A DNA stretch of 9,856 bases from UBA5004 sp038061835 (GTDB lineage Bacteria > Patescibacteriota > Minisyncoccia > Phycocordibacterales > Zambryskibacteraceae). The stretch is taken from positions 1-9,856 of the forward strand of contig JBBTYJ010000013.1 of assembly GCA_038061835.1 (NCBI GenBank), given 5' to 3'. How positions within the stretch are numbered: the stretch's first letter is position 1; each line of letters begins with the position of its first letter. A program made the position numbers and the translations under genes. Shown piece after piece: positions 1 through 4,942 of the stretch. The notes under the pieces are model-generated. The model made no database searches, was not told where the DNA came from, and worked only from the letters and a program-made list of their open reading frames with translations.

Positions 1-55
1 AACCTGCGACCTTGTCCTTAAAAGGGACCTGCTCTACCAACTGAGCTATGGGCGC
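1..55 (-). tRNA. tRNA-Lys (anticodon TTT), 3' part cut by window edge
   Basis: Read on the minus strand from base 55: acceptor strand GCGCCCA, then TA, D arm GCTC-AGTTGGTA-GAGC, and anticodon arm GGTCC-CTTTTAA-GGACA (outermost pair mismatched). The anticodon is TTT, so it reads lysine AAA/AAG codons. The variable region and the start of the T arm (GCAGGTT) follow before the window ends, so the 3' acceptor strand and CCA are not visible. It lies 25 bp after the stop codon of the DoxX-like gene on the same strand and may share its transcript or use a TATAAT-like box at 80-85. Confidence 0.93.
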
Positions 56-79
56 AATTTAATCTAAAAATATATAATA

Positions 80-85
80 ATTATA
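80..85 (-). promoter_or_regulatory. Candidate -10 box before tRNA-Lys
   Basis: A perfect TATAAT on the minus strand overlaps the stop codon of the DoxX-like gene and lies 24 nt upstream of the tRNA-Lys 5' end. No convincing -35 is visible at 16-18 bp. The region is AT-rich, so chance occurrence is possible. Confidence 0.3.
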
Positions 86-485
86 GCGGAATGTCTATGG
101 CGTAGGCGCCAGCGCCGGTGAGCAAGAGAGAAAGCGAAATGATAAAGATGAGAAGATAAAAAACCACGTCACGTTTCAGAATCTCCCGTGCCCGCCATTC
201 AATGTAAAGCTCAATACCGGAAAGGATTACCAAAATTAAGGCCGCTATTTGTGTCCAAAGACCAATTAGCAGCAGAACTCCACTTGCTATCTGAAGTAGG
301 GCATAAATAGGTAGAAATAAATCAGCCGGACGCAAACCCAGAGTTTCTAAGGAGACAAGCCATGCTTCCTTCTCACTTCTAAATTTCAAAAATCCAAGAT
401 CAATGAAAATGAGGCCCAGAAGTACGCGTAAAACAAGAGGTCCAACGGACGAGTACATTAAGAGTTCAGGAAACGGATTAAGCAT
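81..485 (-). CDS. DoxX-like small integral membrane protein
   Basis: About 134 residues from the start chosen here, almost entirely hydrophobic, with roughly four membrane helices. The pattern matches the DoxX/DoxD family: a first helix ending in GLIFIDLGFLKF, a polar stretch (SEKEAWLVSLETLGL), then helices around LPIYALLQIASGVLLLIGL, AALILVILSGIELYI and FYLLIFIISLSLLLTG. Some DoxX proteins are linked to redox or sulfur metabolism; the function here is unknown. The frame is open to 557, but that start lies inside the upstream methyltransferase gene. The ATG at 485 leaves 28 nt after that gene's stop; a further ATG at 458 (MYSSVG) is also possible. It is last in the ruvA-fpg-methyltransferase gene string, so cotranscription is likely. 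No Shine-Dalgarno is seen at either candidate start. Confidence 0.75.
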   Translation of the reverse strand: MLNPFPELLMYSSVGPLVLRVLLGLIFIDLGFLKFRSEKEAWLVSLETLGLRPADLFLPIYALLQIASGVLLLIGLWTQIAALILVILSGIELYIEWRAREILKRDVVFYLLIFIISLSLLLTGAGAYAIDIPL

Positions 486-513
486 AAATTTATTTATGGT
501 GAGCTTGTCGAAT

Positions 514-981
514 CTATGATAACACAAACAAGGCAACGCCGGTTGCGACGGAGACATTCAATGATTCTTTCTGCCCGAGCATGGGTATTTCTGCAACCAC
601 ATCCGCCATCCCAAGGGTTTTTTTCGAAACTCCGGTAACTTCGTTACCGGCGATAATTGCGAATTTATTTGATTTTGTGAGACTTTTTAAGTCGACCGAA
701 TGCGGAGTTTGTTCAAGAGCGATAACTAGAAATCCTTCCTTTTTTAAATTATCAATAATCGATCCGATCTCTTGTCGATGCTCCCAATCGATTGTGTTTT
801 CCGCACCCAGTGACACTTTGGCGAAAGCCTGACGCTTTCTGCCAAAACGATCTATCGGCGCGGGTGTTGTGCCGATTAAAATAATTTTTGACACACCGAA
901 TCCATCGGCGGTACGGAAAATCGAAGCAGTATTCTCGATACTTCTCAAATTTTCAAGAATAATGACACTAGTTCGTTTCAT
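514..981 (-). CDS. SpoU/TrmH-family RNA 2'-O-methyltransferase
   Basis: 155 residues, the size of a minimal single-domain SPOUT methyltransferase without the N-terminal RNA-binding domain of RlmB/TrmH. The three SpoU motifs are visible. Motif 1 is NLRSIENTASIFRTADGFGV (residues 11-30, with N11 and catalytic-type R23). Motif 2 is IIAGNEVTGVS (109-119). Motif 3 is EIPMLGQKESLNVSVATGVA (131-150, with S140-L-N142 typical of the trefoil knot). These enzymes methylate a ribose 2'-OH in tRNA or rRNA using S-adenosylmethionine; the target cannot be told from sequence. The ATG overlaps the fpg stop by an ATGA junction (978-981), indicating translational coupling. The protein ends in VLS just after motif 3, slightly shorter than many relatives. 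Confidence 0.9.
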   Translation of the reverse strand: MKRTSVIILENLRSIENTASIFRTADGFGVSKIILIGTTPAPIDRFGRKRQAFAKVSLGAENTIDWEHRQEIGSIIDNLKKEGFLVIALEQTPHSVDLKSLTKSNKFAIIAGNEVTGVSKKTLGMADVVAEIPMLGQKESLNVSVATGVALFVLS

Positions 982-1856
982 TTATCTGCCTGCCGGCGAG
1001 GCGGGTATAATATTTGATGAATAGAGCAGAAGTGAGCGCTACGCATTCCGATAACGGTACGCTCAATAATTCCCTCACAACCCTTCTTGCTACATTGGTG
1101 ACCAGTTTTCTTGTAGGCTCGATGGTATTTCTGGAATTGCCCCCTTTCTCCTTTGATATTACGGTAATCAGACATGGAATCTCCGCCGAAATCCAGACCC
1201 CTTCTCAATGTTTCTTTGGTCGCCATAAACATGGTTCTTAAATTTCTCTCTGGGATTTTATCCGGATGTGAAAAGGGATGGACTCCGGCGCGCCACAAGA
1301 TCTCATCAGCATAGATGTTGCCAATACCGGAAATTAAACTCTGATCCATTAAAACCTGTTTGATCTTTCCTTTCGGCTTCTTTCGTATTTGAAAATTAAA
1401 ATCTGGAAATTGAAAATTCTTGTTCAACGGTTCCGGTCCCAAATGCTTGAGATGCAAAGATTCCTCAATCCCTACTGTTTTTAAAAGTGTCACTTTTGCA
1501 AACTTACGCATGTCAGACAGAACCAGATGCTTTCCATTATTGAGCGTAAAATCAAGCCGGACAAACGGTGTGTTCGGGCGGTCGTACACAAAATGCCCGG
1601 TCATCTTCATGTGGACTAGGATGGTTTGATCGTTTGATAGGTGAATTAAAATATTTTTTGCTCGTCTTTCGGCCCCCAATATCGTTTGGTCAGTGACCAT
1701 TCTTTTAAATTTTTTGAAAAATCTTGGATTTTTTATTTCTAATTTGTTTCGATAATGTTTACTGTCGTAAGTGGTCGAGACCGTGACGATTTTCTTACCT
1801 TTAACGGTTTTGTTTAGGCCATTGACGGTGGTTTGAACTTCAGGTAGTTCAGGCAT
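978..1856 (-). CDS. mutM: Formamidopyrimidine-DNA glycosylase (Fpg/MutM)
   Basis: 292 residues, close to the usual ~270-290. It excises oxidised purines (8-oxoguanine, FapyG) from DNA and nicks the strand by beta/delta elimination. The N-terminus is MPELPEV, with catalytic Pro2 and Glu3 after Met removal. RRAKNIL (64-70) carries the conserved lysine, MRKF (116-119) holds the Arg and Phe that replace the flipped-out base, and LISGIGNIYADEILWRAGVHP (174-194) is the helix-two-turn-helix. The C-terminal zinc finger has C255, C260, C277 and H280, with the loop arginine in MRSAHF. The fourth ligand is His rather than the usual Cys, and the first pair is C-x4-C. The gene overlaps the ruvA end by 8 nt. 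Its last codons (PPRRQADK) lie in a GC-rich palindromic repeat at 986-1005, probably a repeat-derived tail. Confidence 0.96.
   Translation of the reverse strand: MPELPEVQTTVNGLNKTVKGKKIVTVSTTYDSKHYRNKLEIKNPRFFKKFKRMVTDQTILGAERRAKNILIHLSNDQTILVHMKMTGHFVYDRPNTPFVRLDFTLNNGKHLVLSDMRKFAKVTLLKTVGIEESLHLKHLGPEPLNKNFQFPDFNFQIRKKPKGKIKQVLMDQSLISGIGNIYADEILWRAGVHPFSHPDKIPERNLRTMFMATKETLRRGLDFGGDSMSDYRNIKGERGQFQKYHRAYKKTGHQCSKKGCEGIIERTVIGMRSAHFCSIHQILYPPRRQADK
986..1005. repeat. GC-rich imperfect palindrome at the fpg 3' end
   Basis: The stretch around CTGCCTGCCGGCGAGGCGGG can fold with GCCT/AGGC arms around a GCCGGC core. It resembles the longer hairpin at 9715-9746, which also has GCCTGC/GGCAGGC arms. 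It encodes the final residues of Fpg and lies immediately before the methyltransferase start, so it is both coding and structured. Inferred to be a short dispersed palindromic (REP-like) element. Confidence 0.5.
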
Positions 1857-2424
1857 GTTTGGACAAGAGTTTCAGCGCTGCTTTGACGCGCTCACCCGCT
1901 CCCTCGACCCCTTTTGGCACTTGTTTAAGAACACCGCGCGCGTCACGCTCGTTGTAGCCGAGAGAGACAAGTGCTTCGAGAGCATCGCCTTCGGAACGCA
2001 AATCTCCACCTCTGTCTTCTTTGGTAATTTTGAGTTTGTTTTTAAGCTCAAGTACGATTTTCTCGGCGTTTTTCTTTCCGATACCGGAAACTCTCGTGAG
2101 ATACGTTGTATCTTCACTTGCAATCGCTTGGCGAAGCATCGGAGGGGTAACTACGTTCAATATACCGAGAGCGCTTTTGGGCCCGATACCCGAGATAGTT
2201 ATCAAGAGATTAAATGTGTCCAAAGTTTCCTTATCTAAGAAACCAAAAAGCTCGAGAGCCGTTTCTCTTACAACGAGATGTGTCCAGAGAAAAATGGGGG
2301 AGTCCGGTGCAATTTCAAGCGCTGTTTCAGTGGTTACCCAAACCTTATATCCGACTCCAGAGACATCCACTATTATGGTATTAAGATCTTTGTGTCGGAC
2401 TATTCCGGAAAGACAGGCAATCAT
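1849..2424 (-). CDS. ruvA: Holliday junction branch-migration protein RuvA
   Basis: 191 residues from the start chosen here, the normal size for RuvA. It binds the four-way junction as a tetramer and loads the RuvB motor in homologous recombination. All three domains are visible: an OB fold (1-63, MIACLSGIV... to ELFGFLD), two helix-hairpin-helix motifs (SGIGPKSA at 78-85 and SGIGKKNAEKI at 113-123), and the C-terminal RuvB-interacting three-helix domain (about 145-191, EGDALEALVSLGYNERDA). The frame opens at 2445, but that ATG lies upstream of a perfect TATAAT box at 2434-2439. The ATG at 2424 also gives the canonical MIxxLxG start, so I use it. First gene of the ruvA-fpg-SpoU-DoxX string; its stop overlaps fpg by 8 nt. 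ruvB and ruvC are not in the window. Confidence 0.96.
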   Translation of the reverse strand: MIACLSGIVRHKDLNTIIVDVSGVGYKVWVTTETALEIAPDSPIFLWTHLVVRETALELFGFLDKETLDTFNLLITISGIGPKSALGILNVVTPPMLRQAIASEDTTYLTRVSGIGKKNAEKIVLELKNKLKITKEDRGGDLRSEGDALEALVSLGYNERDARGVLKQVPKGVEGAGERVKAALKLLSKHA

Positions 2425-2428
2425 GATG

Positions 2429-2458
2429 TTGTCATTATAATGCAAAGTTTGCTAAGAT
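2429..2458 (+). promoter_or_regulatory. rpsT promoter predicting a leaderless mRNA
   Basis: TTGTCA (2429-2434; 5/6 match to TTGACA), an 18-bp spacer, and an extended -10 TGC-TAAGAT (2450-2458). The hexamer occupies -12 to -7 relative to the ATG at 2465, so the expected transcription start coincides with the A of the start codon. No Shine-Dalgarno lies between. Confidence 0.65.
2434..2439 (-). promoter_or_regulatory. -10 box of the ruvA promoter
   Basis: A perfect TATAAT on the minus strand, ending 9 nt before the ruvA ATG at 2424. A transcription start about 7 nt downstream would leave a leader of roughly 2-3 nt. No good -35 is seen. It overlaps the -35 of the divergent rpsT promoter by one base. 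Confidence 0.6.
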
Positions 2459-2464
2459 GCTCCC

Positions 2465-2728
2465 ATGTCAATTACCCGAGGGGCCAAAAAGGCGCATAGA
2501 AGCTCTCTTCGCAAAAAAGAGTTCAATTTGCGTCGCAAGAATACAGTTTCCCGAACCATCAAATCTTTCAAGAAATTGATCATTTCCGGCAACAAGAAGA
2601 GTGCTGTCGCCATGATGCGCGAAGTTCAAAGCGCTCTTGATAAAGCGGTTAAAGGCAAGACCTTGAAGAAAAATACCGCCGCCCGCAAGAAATCTCGTCT
2701 TTCAAAGTTAATAAGGAGGTTTTCCTAG
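2465..2728 (+). CDS. rpsT: 30S ribosomal protein bS20
   Basis: 87 residues, the usual length of bS20, a 30S subunit protein that binds the 5' and 3' domains of 16S rRNA as a three-helix bundle. The sequence is strongly basic. The N-terminus is MSITRGAKKAHRSSLRKKEFN, and the family's C-terminal block KGKTLKKNTAARKKSRLSKL lies at 63-82. It is a single-gene unit: transcribed from its own promoter, divergent from ruvA and convergent with the PH-domain gene, which begins 12 bp after its stop. Predicted to be leaderless. The last codons contain an AAGGAGG string (2711-2717), but no start codon follows, so it is not a ribosome binding site. Confidence 0.95.
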   Translation: MSITRGAKKAHRSSLRKKEFNLRRKNTVSRTIKSFKKLIISGNKKSAVAMMREVQSALDKAVKGKTLKKNTAARKKSRLSKLIRRFS

Positions 2729-2740
2729 TTTTGAAAAAGT

Positions 2741-3274
2741 CTAGAGCCCTTGATTTTTAGATTGGCGAGCGCGCCGGACTAGTTCATCTCGCAACTGTTC
2801 GGCGATTTCCCGAGATAATGCAGGCAATCTACCTTCCGCGCCAACACCCGATACGCCATACCTTCCAACCGTCGCACTCATTCCAGCTGTTTGGATGTTC
2901 AGATCAGAGAGTCCAAGTAGGCGAGCCAAGATGCCGCGGTAGATGTCTACGTTCTGAATCCGGTCGTAAGGAATTGTTACATACTTTTTGTATATAACCC
3001 CGAGCTCCTTGCGAAAACCGGCATCAGTAAGTTCGTAGCGGTAGAAGCGATAAGTCAGTTTGGCCCAGATGAAACAAATAATGAGAAAGACCGGAATGAT
3101 AATCCAAAGCCAATTCAGAAAGGTGAATGAAAACTCATAGCCGCGATCAAGATTTGCGCTAAGTTCACCCAAGAATGTCGAACTCCAAATACTCAAAATT
3201 ATTAATAGAACGAACCAGCGCAGAACGAAACTAATGAAGAATAGCCAGACTGCTTTCGGATCAAGTTGTTTCAT
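2741..3274 (-). CDS. Membrane protein with bacterial PH (YdbS-like, bPH2) domain
   Basis: 177 residues. Two membrane helices (about 10-31, LFFISFVLRWFVLLIILSIW, and 53-72, LNWLWIIIPVFLIICFIWAK) are followed by a cytosolic bacterial pleckstrin-homology-like domain (about 74-150). Family hallmarks are the start KQLDPKAVWLFF, the segment YRYELTDAGFRKELGVIYKKYVTIPYDRIQNVDI, and ILARLLGLSDLNIQTAG. This is the architecture of YdbS/DUF304 proteins, whose biochemical role is not established. A C-terminal helix rich in Glu/Arg (about 152-170) follows. Transcribed from an extended -10 about 50 nt upstream, downstream of tRNA-Arg; convergent with rpsT. No Shine-Dalgarno is seen before the ATG. Confidence 0.85.
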   Translation of the reverse strand: MKQLDPKAVWLFFISFVLRWFVLLIILSIWSSTFLGELSANLDRGYEFSFTFLNWLWIIIPVFLIICFIWAKLTYRFYRYELTDAGFRKELGVIYKKYVTIPYDRIQNVDIYRGILARLLGLSDLNIQTAGMSATVGRYGVSGVGAEGRLPALSREIAEQLRDELVRRARQSKNQGL

Positions 3275-3323
3275 AATTTGTAAGTTAGATTTAAATGAAA
3301 AAATTTACTAACGATTCACTATT

Positions 3324-3332
3324 ATTATAGCA
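3324..3332 (-). promoter_or_regulatory. Extended -10 promoter of the PH-domain gene
   Basis: A perfect extended -10, TGC-TATAAT, on the minus strand. It lies between the tRNA-Arg 3' end (3353) and the PH-domain ATG (3274) and points at that gene, giving a leader of about 44 nt. No clear -35; extended -10 promoters often lack one. Confidence 0.55.
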
Positions 3333-3352
3333 CATATGACATTACAATTTTT

Positions 3353-3427
3353 TGGTGCTCCCAGTAGGAATCGAACCTACATTTTAACTTCCGCAAAGTC
3401 ATGTCCTATCCATTGAACGATGGGAGC
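3353..3427 (-). tRNA. tRNA-Arg (anticodon GCG) with encoded CCA
   Basis: A full cloverleaf on the minus strand: acceptor GCTCCCA/TGGGAGC, D arm GTTC-AATGGATA-GGAC, anticodon arm TGACT-TTGCGGA-AGTTA, a 4-nt variable loop, T arm GTAGG-TTCGATT-CCTAC, discriminator A and encoded CCA; 75 nt in all. Anticodon GCG reads CGC and, by wobble, CGU arginine codons. G37 and the GGATA D loop (A20) fit an arginine tRNA. Most bacteria read this box with an ACG anticodon deaminated to ICG by TadA, so a genomic GCG is unusual. An 18-bp copy of its 5' end lies upstream at 3572-3589. Confidence 0.93.
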
Positions 3428-3430
3428 AAT
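3413..3430. repeat. Direct repeat copy 1 (inside tRNA-Arg 5' end)
   Basis: An 18-bp string beginning TTGAACGATGGG covers the first 15 nt of tRNA-Arg (minus strand) plus three upstream bases. It is identical to 3572-3589. In the tRNA it reaches into the D loop. Confidence 0.9.
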
Positions 3431-3589
3431 TTATTCAACCACTTTAATATAACCGTCAACGACCATTTTTTCAATGTAATCCTTTCTCCTCATCCTTTTT
3501 AATCTGTTTTCTATTCTTCTGGCAATCAGAAGTGATGATACCTCTTGTTTTAATACCAACTTCGGTCGGCTTTGAACGATGGGAGCAAT
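3431..3589 (-). pseudogene. Coding-like C-terminal remnant between tRNA-derived repeats
   Basis: The minus strand is open from 3591 to a TAA at 3431-3433 that abuts the tRNA repeat. It reads a basic, helix-like peptide: PKLVLKQEVSSLLIARRIEN, then RLKRMRRKDYIEKMVVDGYI and KVVE at the end. The composition (alternating basic and hydrophobic residues, a DYIEKMVVDGYIK tail) looks like the C-terminus of a real protein rather than random sequence. There is no ATG start, and the 5' side runs directly into the second tRNA repeat. Its type is uncertain; the basic tail plus DG-I-K ending recalls C-termini of small nucleases near tRNAs in related genomes, but that is a weak resemblance. Probably what is left of an element inserted in the tRNA gene. 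Confidence 0.5.
3572..3589. repeat. Direct repeat copy 2 (orphan tRNA-Arg 5' end)
   Basis: An exact 18-bp copy of 3413-3430, so 15 nt of the tRNA-Arg 5' end appear again 159 bp upstream of the functional copy, in the same orientation. The rest of a tRNA does not follow. Taken with the remnant between the copies, this looks like an attachment/insertion scar. Confidence 0.85.
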
Positions 3590-3644
3590 GACTAACAACT
3601 AGAAACTAACACCTATTATTTCCTAAGTAAAGCAAGTTTATTTT

Positions 3645-4115
3645 TCAGAATCCCAAGTATTCGAGAACCCTTTCAATAAAAGGAAGATTGTGAAATTCTT
3701 CTGTTAAAAATTTGGAAAGGTTTTCGTGCAGTTGGTTCACGTCGACCTCATCGTTAAGCGGCACGATGATAAGAGGCATCAACAATTTCTCCGAACGCAT
3801 GATAATCTTTTTATGCGGATGATCAGTGTCTATCCAGAAGGATTGAAGAACATGGTAAGGATAACGTACCCGGCCTCGAGTGACACCTTTCTCATCCACA
3901 ATGATATGAAGCACGCTGGGTGGACGACTGGCGAAAAGAGATAGGGTAAAGGCGCTGACGAGTACCAAGATACCGAAAATCATATTACCGAAAACAACTG
4001 AAGCGATGGCGATAGCGACGGAGAGAATACCCACCGCCCAAAACCAGTCGGTATTTCTTTCTTTGTGCTCATACTCATGAGCGTCCCATTCAATTTTAAA
4101 TGGTGCTTGTGGCAT
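3645..4115 (-). CDS. Conserved-type protein of unknown function, two membrane helices plus soluble C-terminal domain
   Basis: 156 residues. A short cytosolic N-terminus (FKIEWDAHEYEHKERNTDWFW) precedes two close hydrophobic helices (about 26-43, AVGILSVAIAIASVVFGN, and 45-63, IFGILVLVSAFTLSLFA). A soluble beta-rich domain follows (VLHIIVDEKGVTRGRVRYPY, LQSFWIDTD, KKIIMRSEKLLMPLIIVPL) and ends in a helix and EYLGF. The layout, two helices then a small beta domain with aromatic SFWI, resembles PH-like membrane proteins such as the YcxB/DUF5673 types, but I cannot assign a family firmly. Divergent from the ZIP transporter with 29 bp between start codons. The promoter is an extended -10 TGG-TATAAT at 4126-4134, giving a leader of about 4 nt. 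3590-3644 downstream of its stop holds nothing recognisable. Confidence 0.8.
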   Translation of the reverse strand: MPQAPFKIEWDAHEYEHKERNTDWFWAVGILSVAIAIASVVFGNMIFGILVLVSAFTLSLFASRPPSVLHIIVDEKGVTRGRVRYPYHVLQSFWIDTDHPHKKIIMRSEKLLMPLIIVPLNDEVDVNQLHENLSKFLTEEFHNLPFIERVLEYLGF

Positions 4116-4125
4116 AAGTACGAAA

Positions 4126-4134
4126 ATTATACCA
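4126..4134 (-). promoter_or_regulatory. Extended -10 promoter of the 3645-4115 gene
   Basis: A perfect TGG-TATAAT on the minus strand. The hexamer (4126-4131) ends 10 nt before the ATG, so the leader would be about 4 nt. It abuts the divergent ZIP -10 box. Confidence 0.6.
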
Positions 4135-4138
4135 TAAT
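4133..4138 (+). promoter_or_regulatory. -10 box of the ZIP transporter, predicting a leaderless mRNA
   Basis: CATAAT (5/6 match to TATAAT) at -12 to -7 relative to the GTG at 4145, so the expected transcription start is the first base of the start codon. No convincing -35 is visible. It lies back to back with the divergent extended -10 at 4126-4134. Confidence 0.45.
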
Positions 4139-4144
4139 CTTTAC

Positions 4145-4906
4145 GTGGATATTACATTCTACATTCTGGGAAGCGTTATCGTGGTAAGTTTGGTGTCGTT
4201 GGTCAGTGTTTTGTCTTTATCGCTTGGACAAGCGAGTCTCGCGCGAACCCTTGCGTTTCTGGTCCCGCTTGCAGTCGGGGCGCTTCTCGGCGATGCCTTT
4301 TTCCATCTTATTCCAGAATCATTTGATGGTGCCGGTAATCCAACCACTGCTTCTCTCGGTATAATTTTGGGTATCGTTTCTTTCTTCTTTTTGGAAAAGT
4401 TTCTGAGATGGCACCATCATTCTGCGGAAGGTTCGTCCGCCGAGATAGAAAATGTTAATAAGAAACATTTAGGTGGTTTGGTGCTCGTTTCCGACAGTTT
4501 ACATAATTTTATCGATGGAGTAATTATCGGAGTAAGTTATCTTGTAAGCATTGAGGTTGGTATCGCGACAACTATCGCTATCGTGATGCATGAAATTCCG
4601 CAAGAGATGGGTGATTTTGGGGTACTTATTTATGCCGGCTACAGTAAGGTCTTGGCCATTCTCTATAATTTTCTTTCCGCTCTGACCGCAATAGTGGGCG
4701 CGTTACTTGTTATTTTCCTCGGATCACTCTCGGAGCAATGGATTCACGGAGTAACTTCGTTTGCCGCCGGAGTATTTATTTATATCGCCAGTTCCGATCT
4801 TGTGCCAGAGCTTCATAAAAATGTGGCGGGCAAAAACCTTTTGCCGGAAATCATGGGTATCGGTATCGGGCTTGTCGCTATGTATCTCATGCTTTTGCTC
4901 GGATAG
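4145..4906 (+). CDS. ZIP-family metal (zinc/iron) transporter
   Basis: 253 residues, a normal size for bacterial ZIP proteins, with about eight membrane helices. It moves divalent metal (Zn2+, Fe2+ or Mn2+) into the cytosol; the specificity cannot be read here. Metal-site motifs are visible: a histidine in AFFHLIPES (54), a His-rich loop RWHHHSAE (89-96) between helices, SDSLHNFIDGVIIG (116-129; H120, N121, D124), and MHEIPQEMGDFGVLIYAG (148-165; H149, E150, E154, D157). The second motif position that is often His (HExPHE) is Gln153 here. DLVPELH (218-224) lies in the last part. The start is GTG, chosen because it is the first start in the frame, the first helix begins right after it, and it fits the leaderless promoter. 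The cyclase gene starts 36 bp after its stop and has its own -10 box. Confidence 0.93.
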   Translation: MDITFYILGSVIVVSLVSLVSVLSLSLGQASLARTLAFLVPLAVGALLGDAFFHLIPESFDGAGNPTTASLGIILGIVSFFFLEKFLRWHHHSAEGSSAEIENVNKKHLGGLVLVSDSLHNFIDGVIIGVSYLVSIEVGIATTIAIVMHEIPQEMGDFGVLIYAGYSKVLAILYNFLSALTAIVGALLVIFLGSLSEQWIHGVTSFAAGVFIYIASSDLVPELHKNVAGKNLLPEIMGIGIGLVAMYLMLLLG

Positions 4907-4930
4907 GGTAGTAAAGTTTGAACTTTCCGT

Positions 4931-4936
4931 TATAAT
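4931..4936 (+). promoter_or_regulatory. -10 box of the diadenylate cyclase gene, predicting a leaderless mRNA
   Basis: A perfect TATAAT at -12 to -7 relative to the ATG at 4943, putting the expected transcription start on the A of the start codon. There is no Shine-Dalgarno in the six bases between. No good -35 at 16-18 bp is seen. Confidence 0.6.
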
Positions 4937-4942
4937 CAGCGC

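Noticed and set aside
486..557. Upstream extension of the DoxX-like gene to an ATG at 557 (MSPSQPALPC...)
   Set aside because: Overlaps the methyltransferase gene by 44 nt and adds a non-hydrophobic, Cys/Pro-rich segment unlike DoxX N-termini. The ATG at 485 or 458 fits better.
1006..1011. TATAAT on the plus strand within the fpg 3' end
   Set aside because: No plus-strand gene follows; the overlapping 75-codon frame is antisense to fpg.
2425..2445. RuvA start at 2445
   Set aside because: It lies upstream of the TATAAT box that probably drives the gene and adds MHYNDNI before the canonical MIACLSG start.
2711..2723. AAGGAGG followed by a short AGGA/TCCT inverted repeat at the rpsT end
   Set aside because: No start codon follows, so it is not a ribosome binding site. 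The stem is only 4 bp without a U-tract, so it is not a credible terminator.
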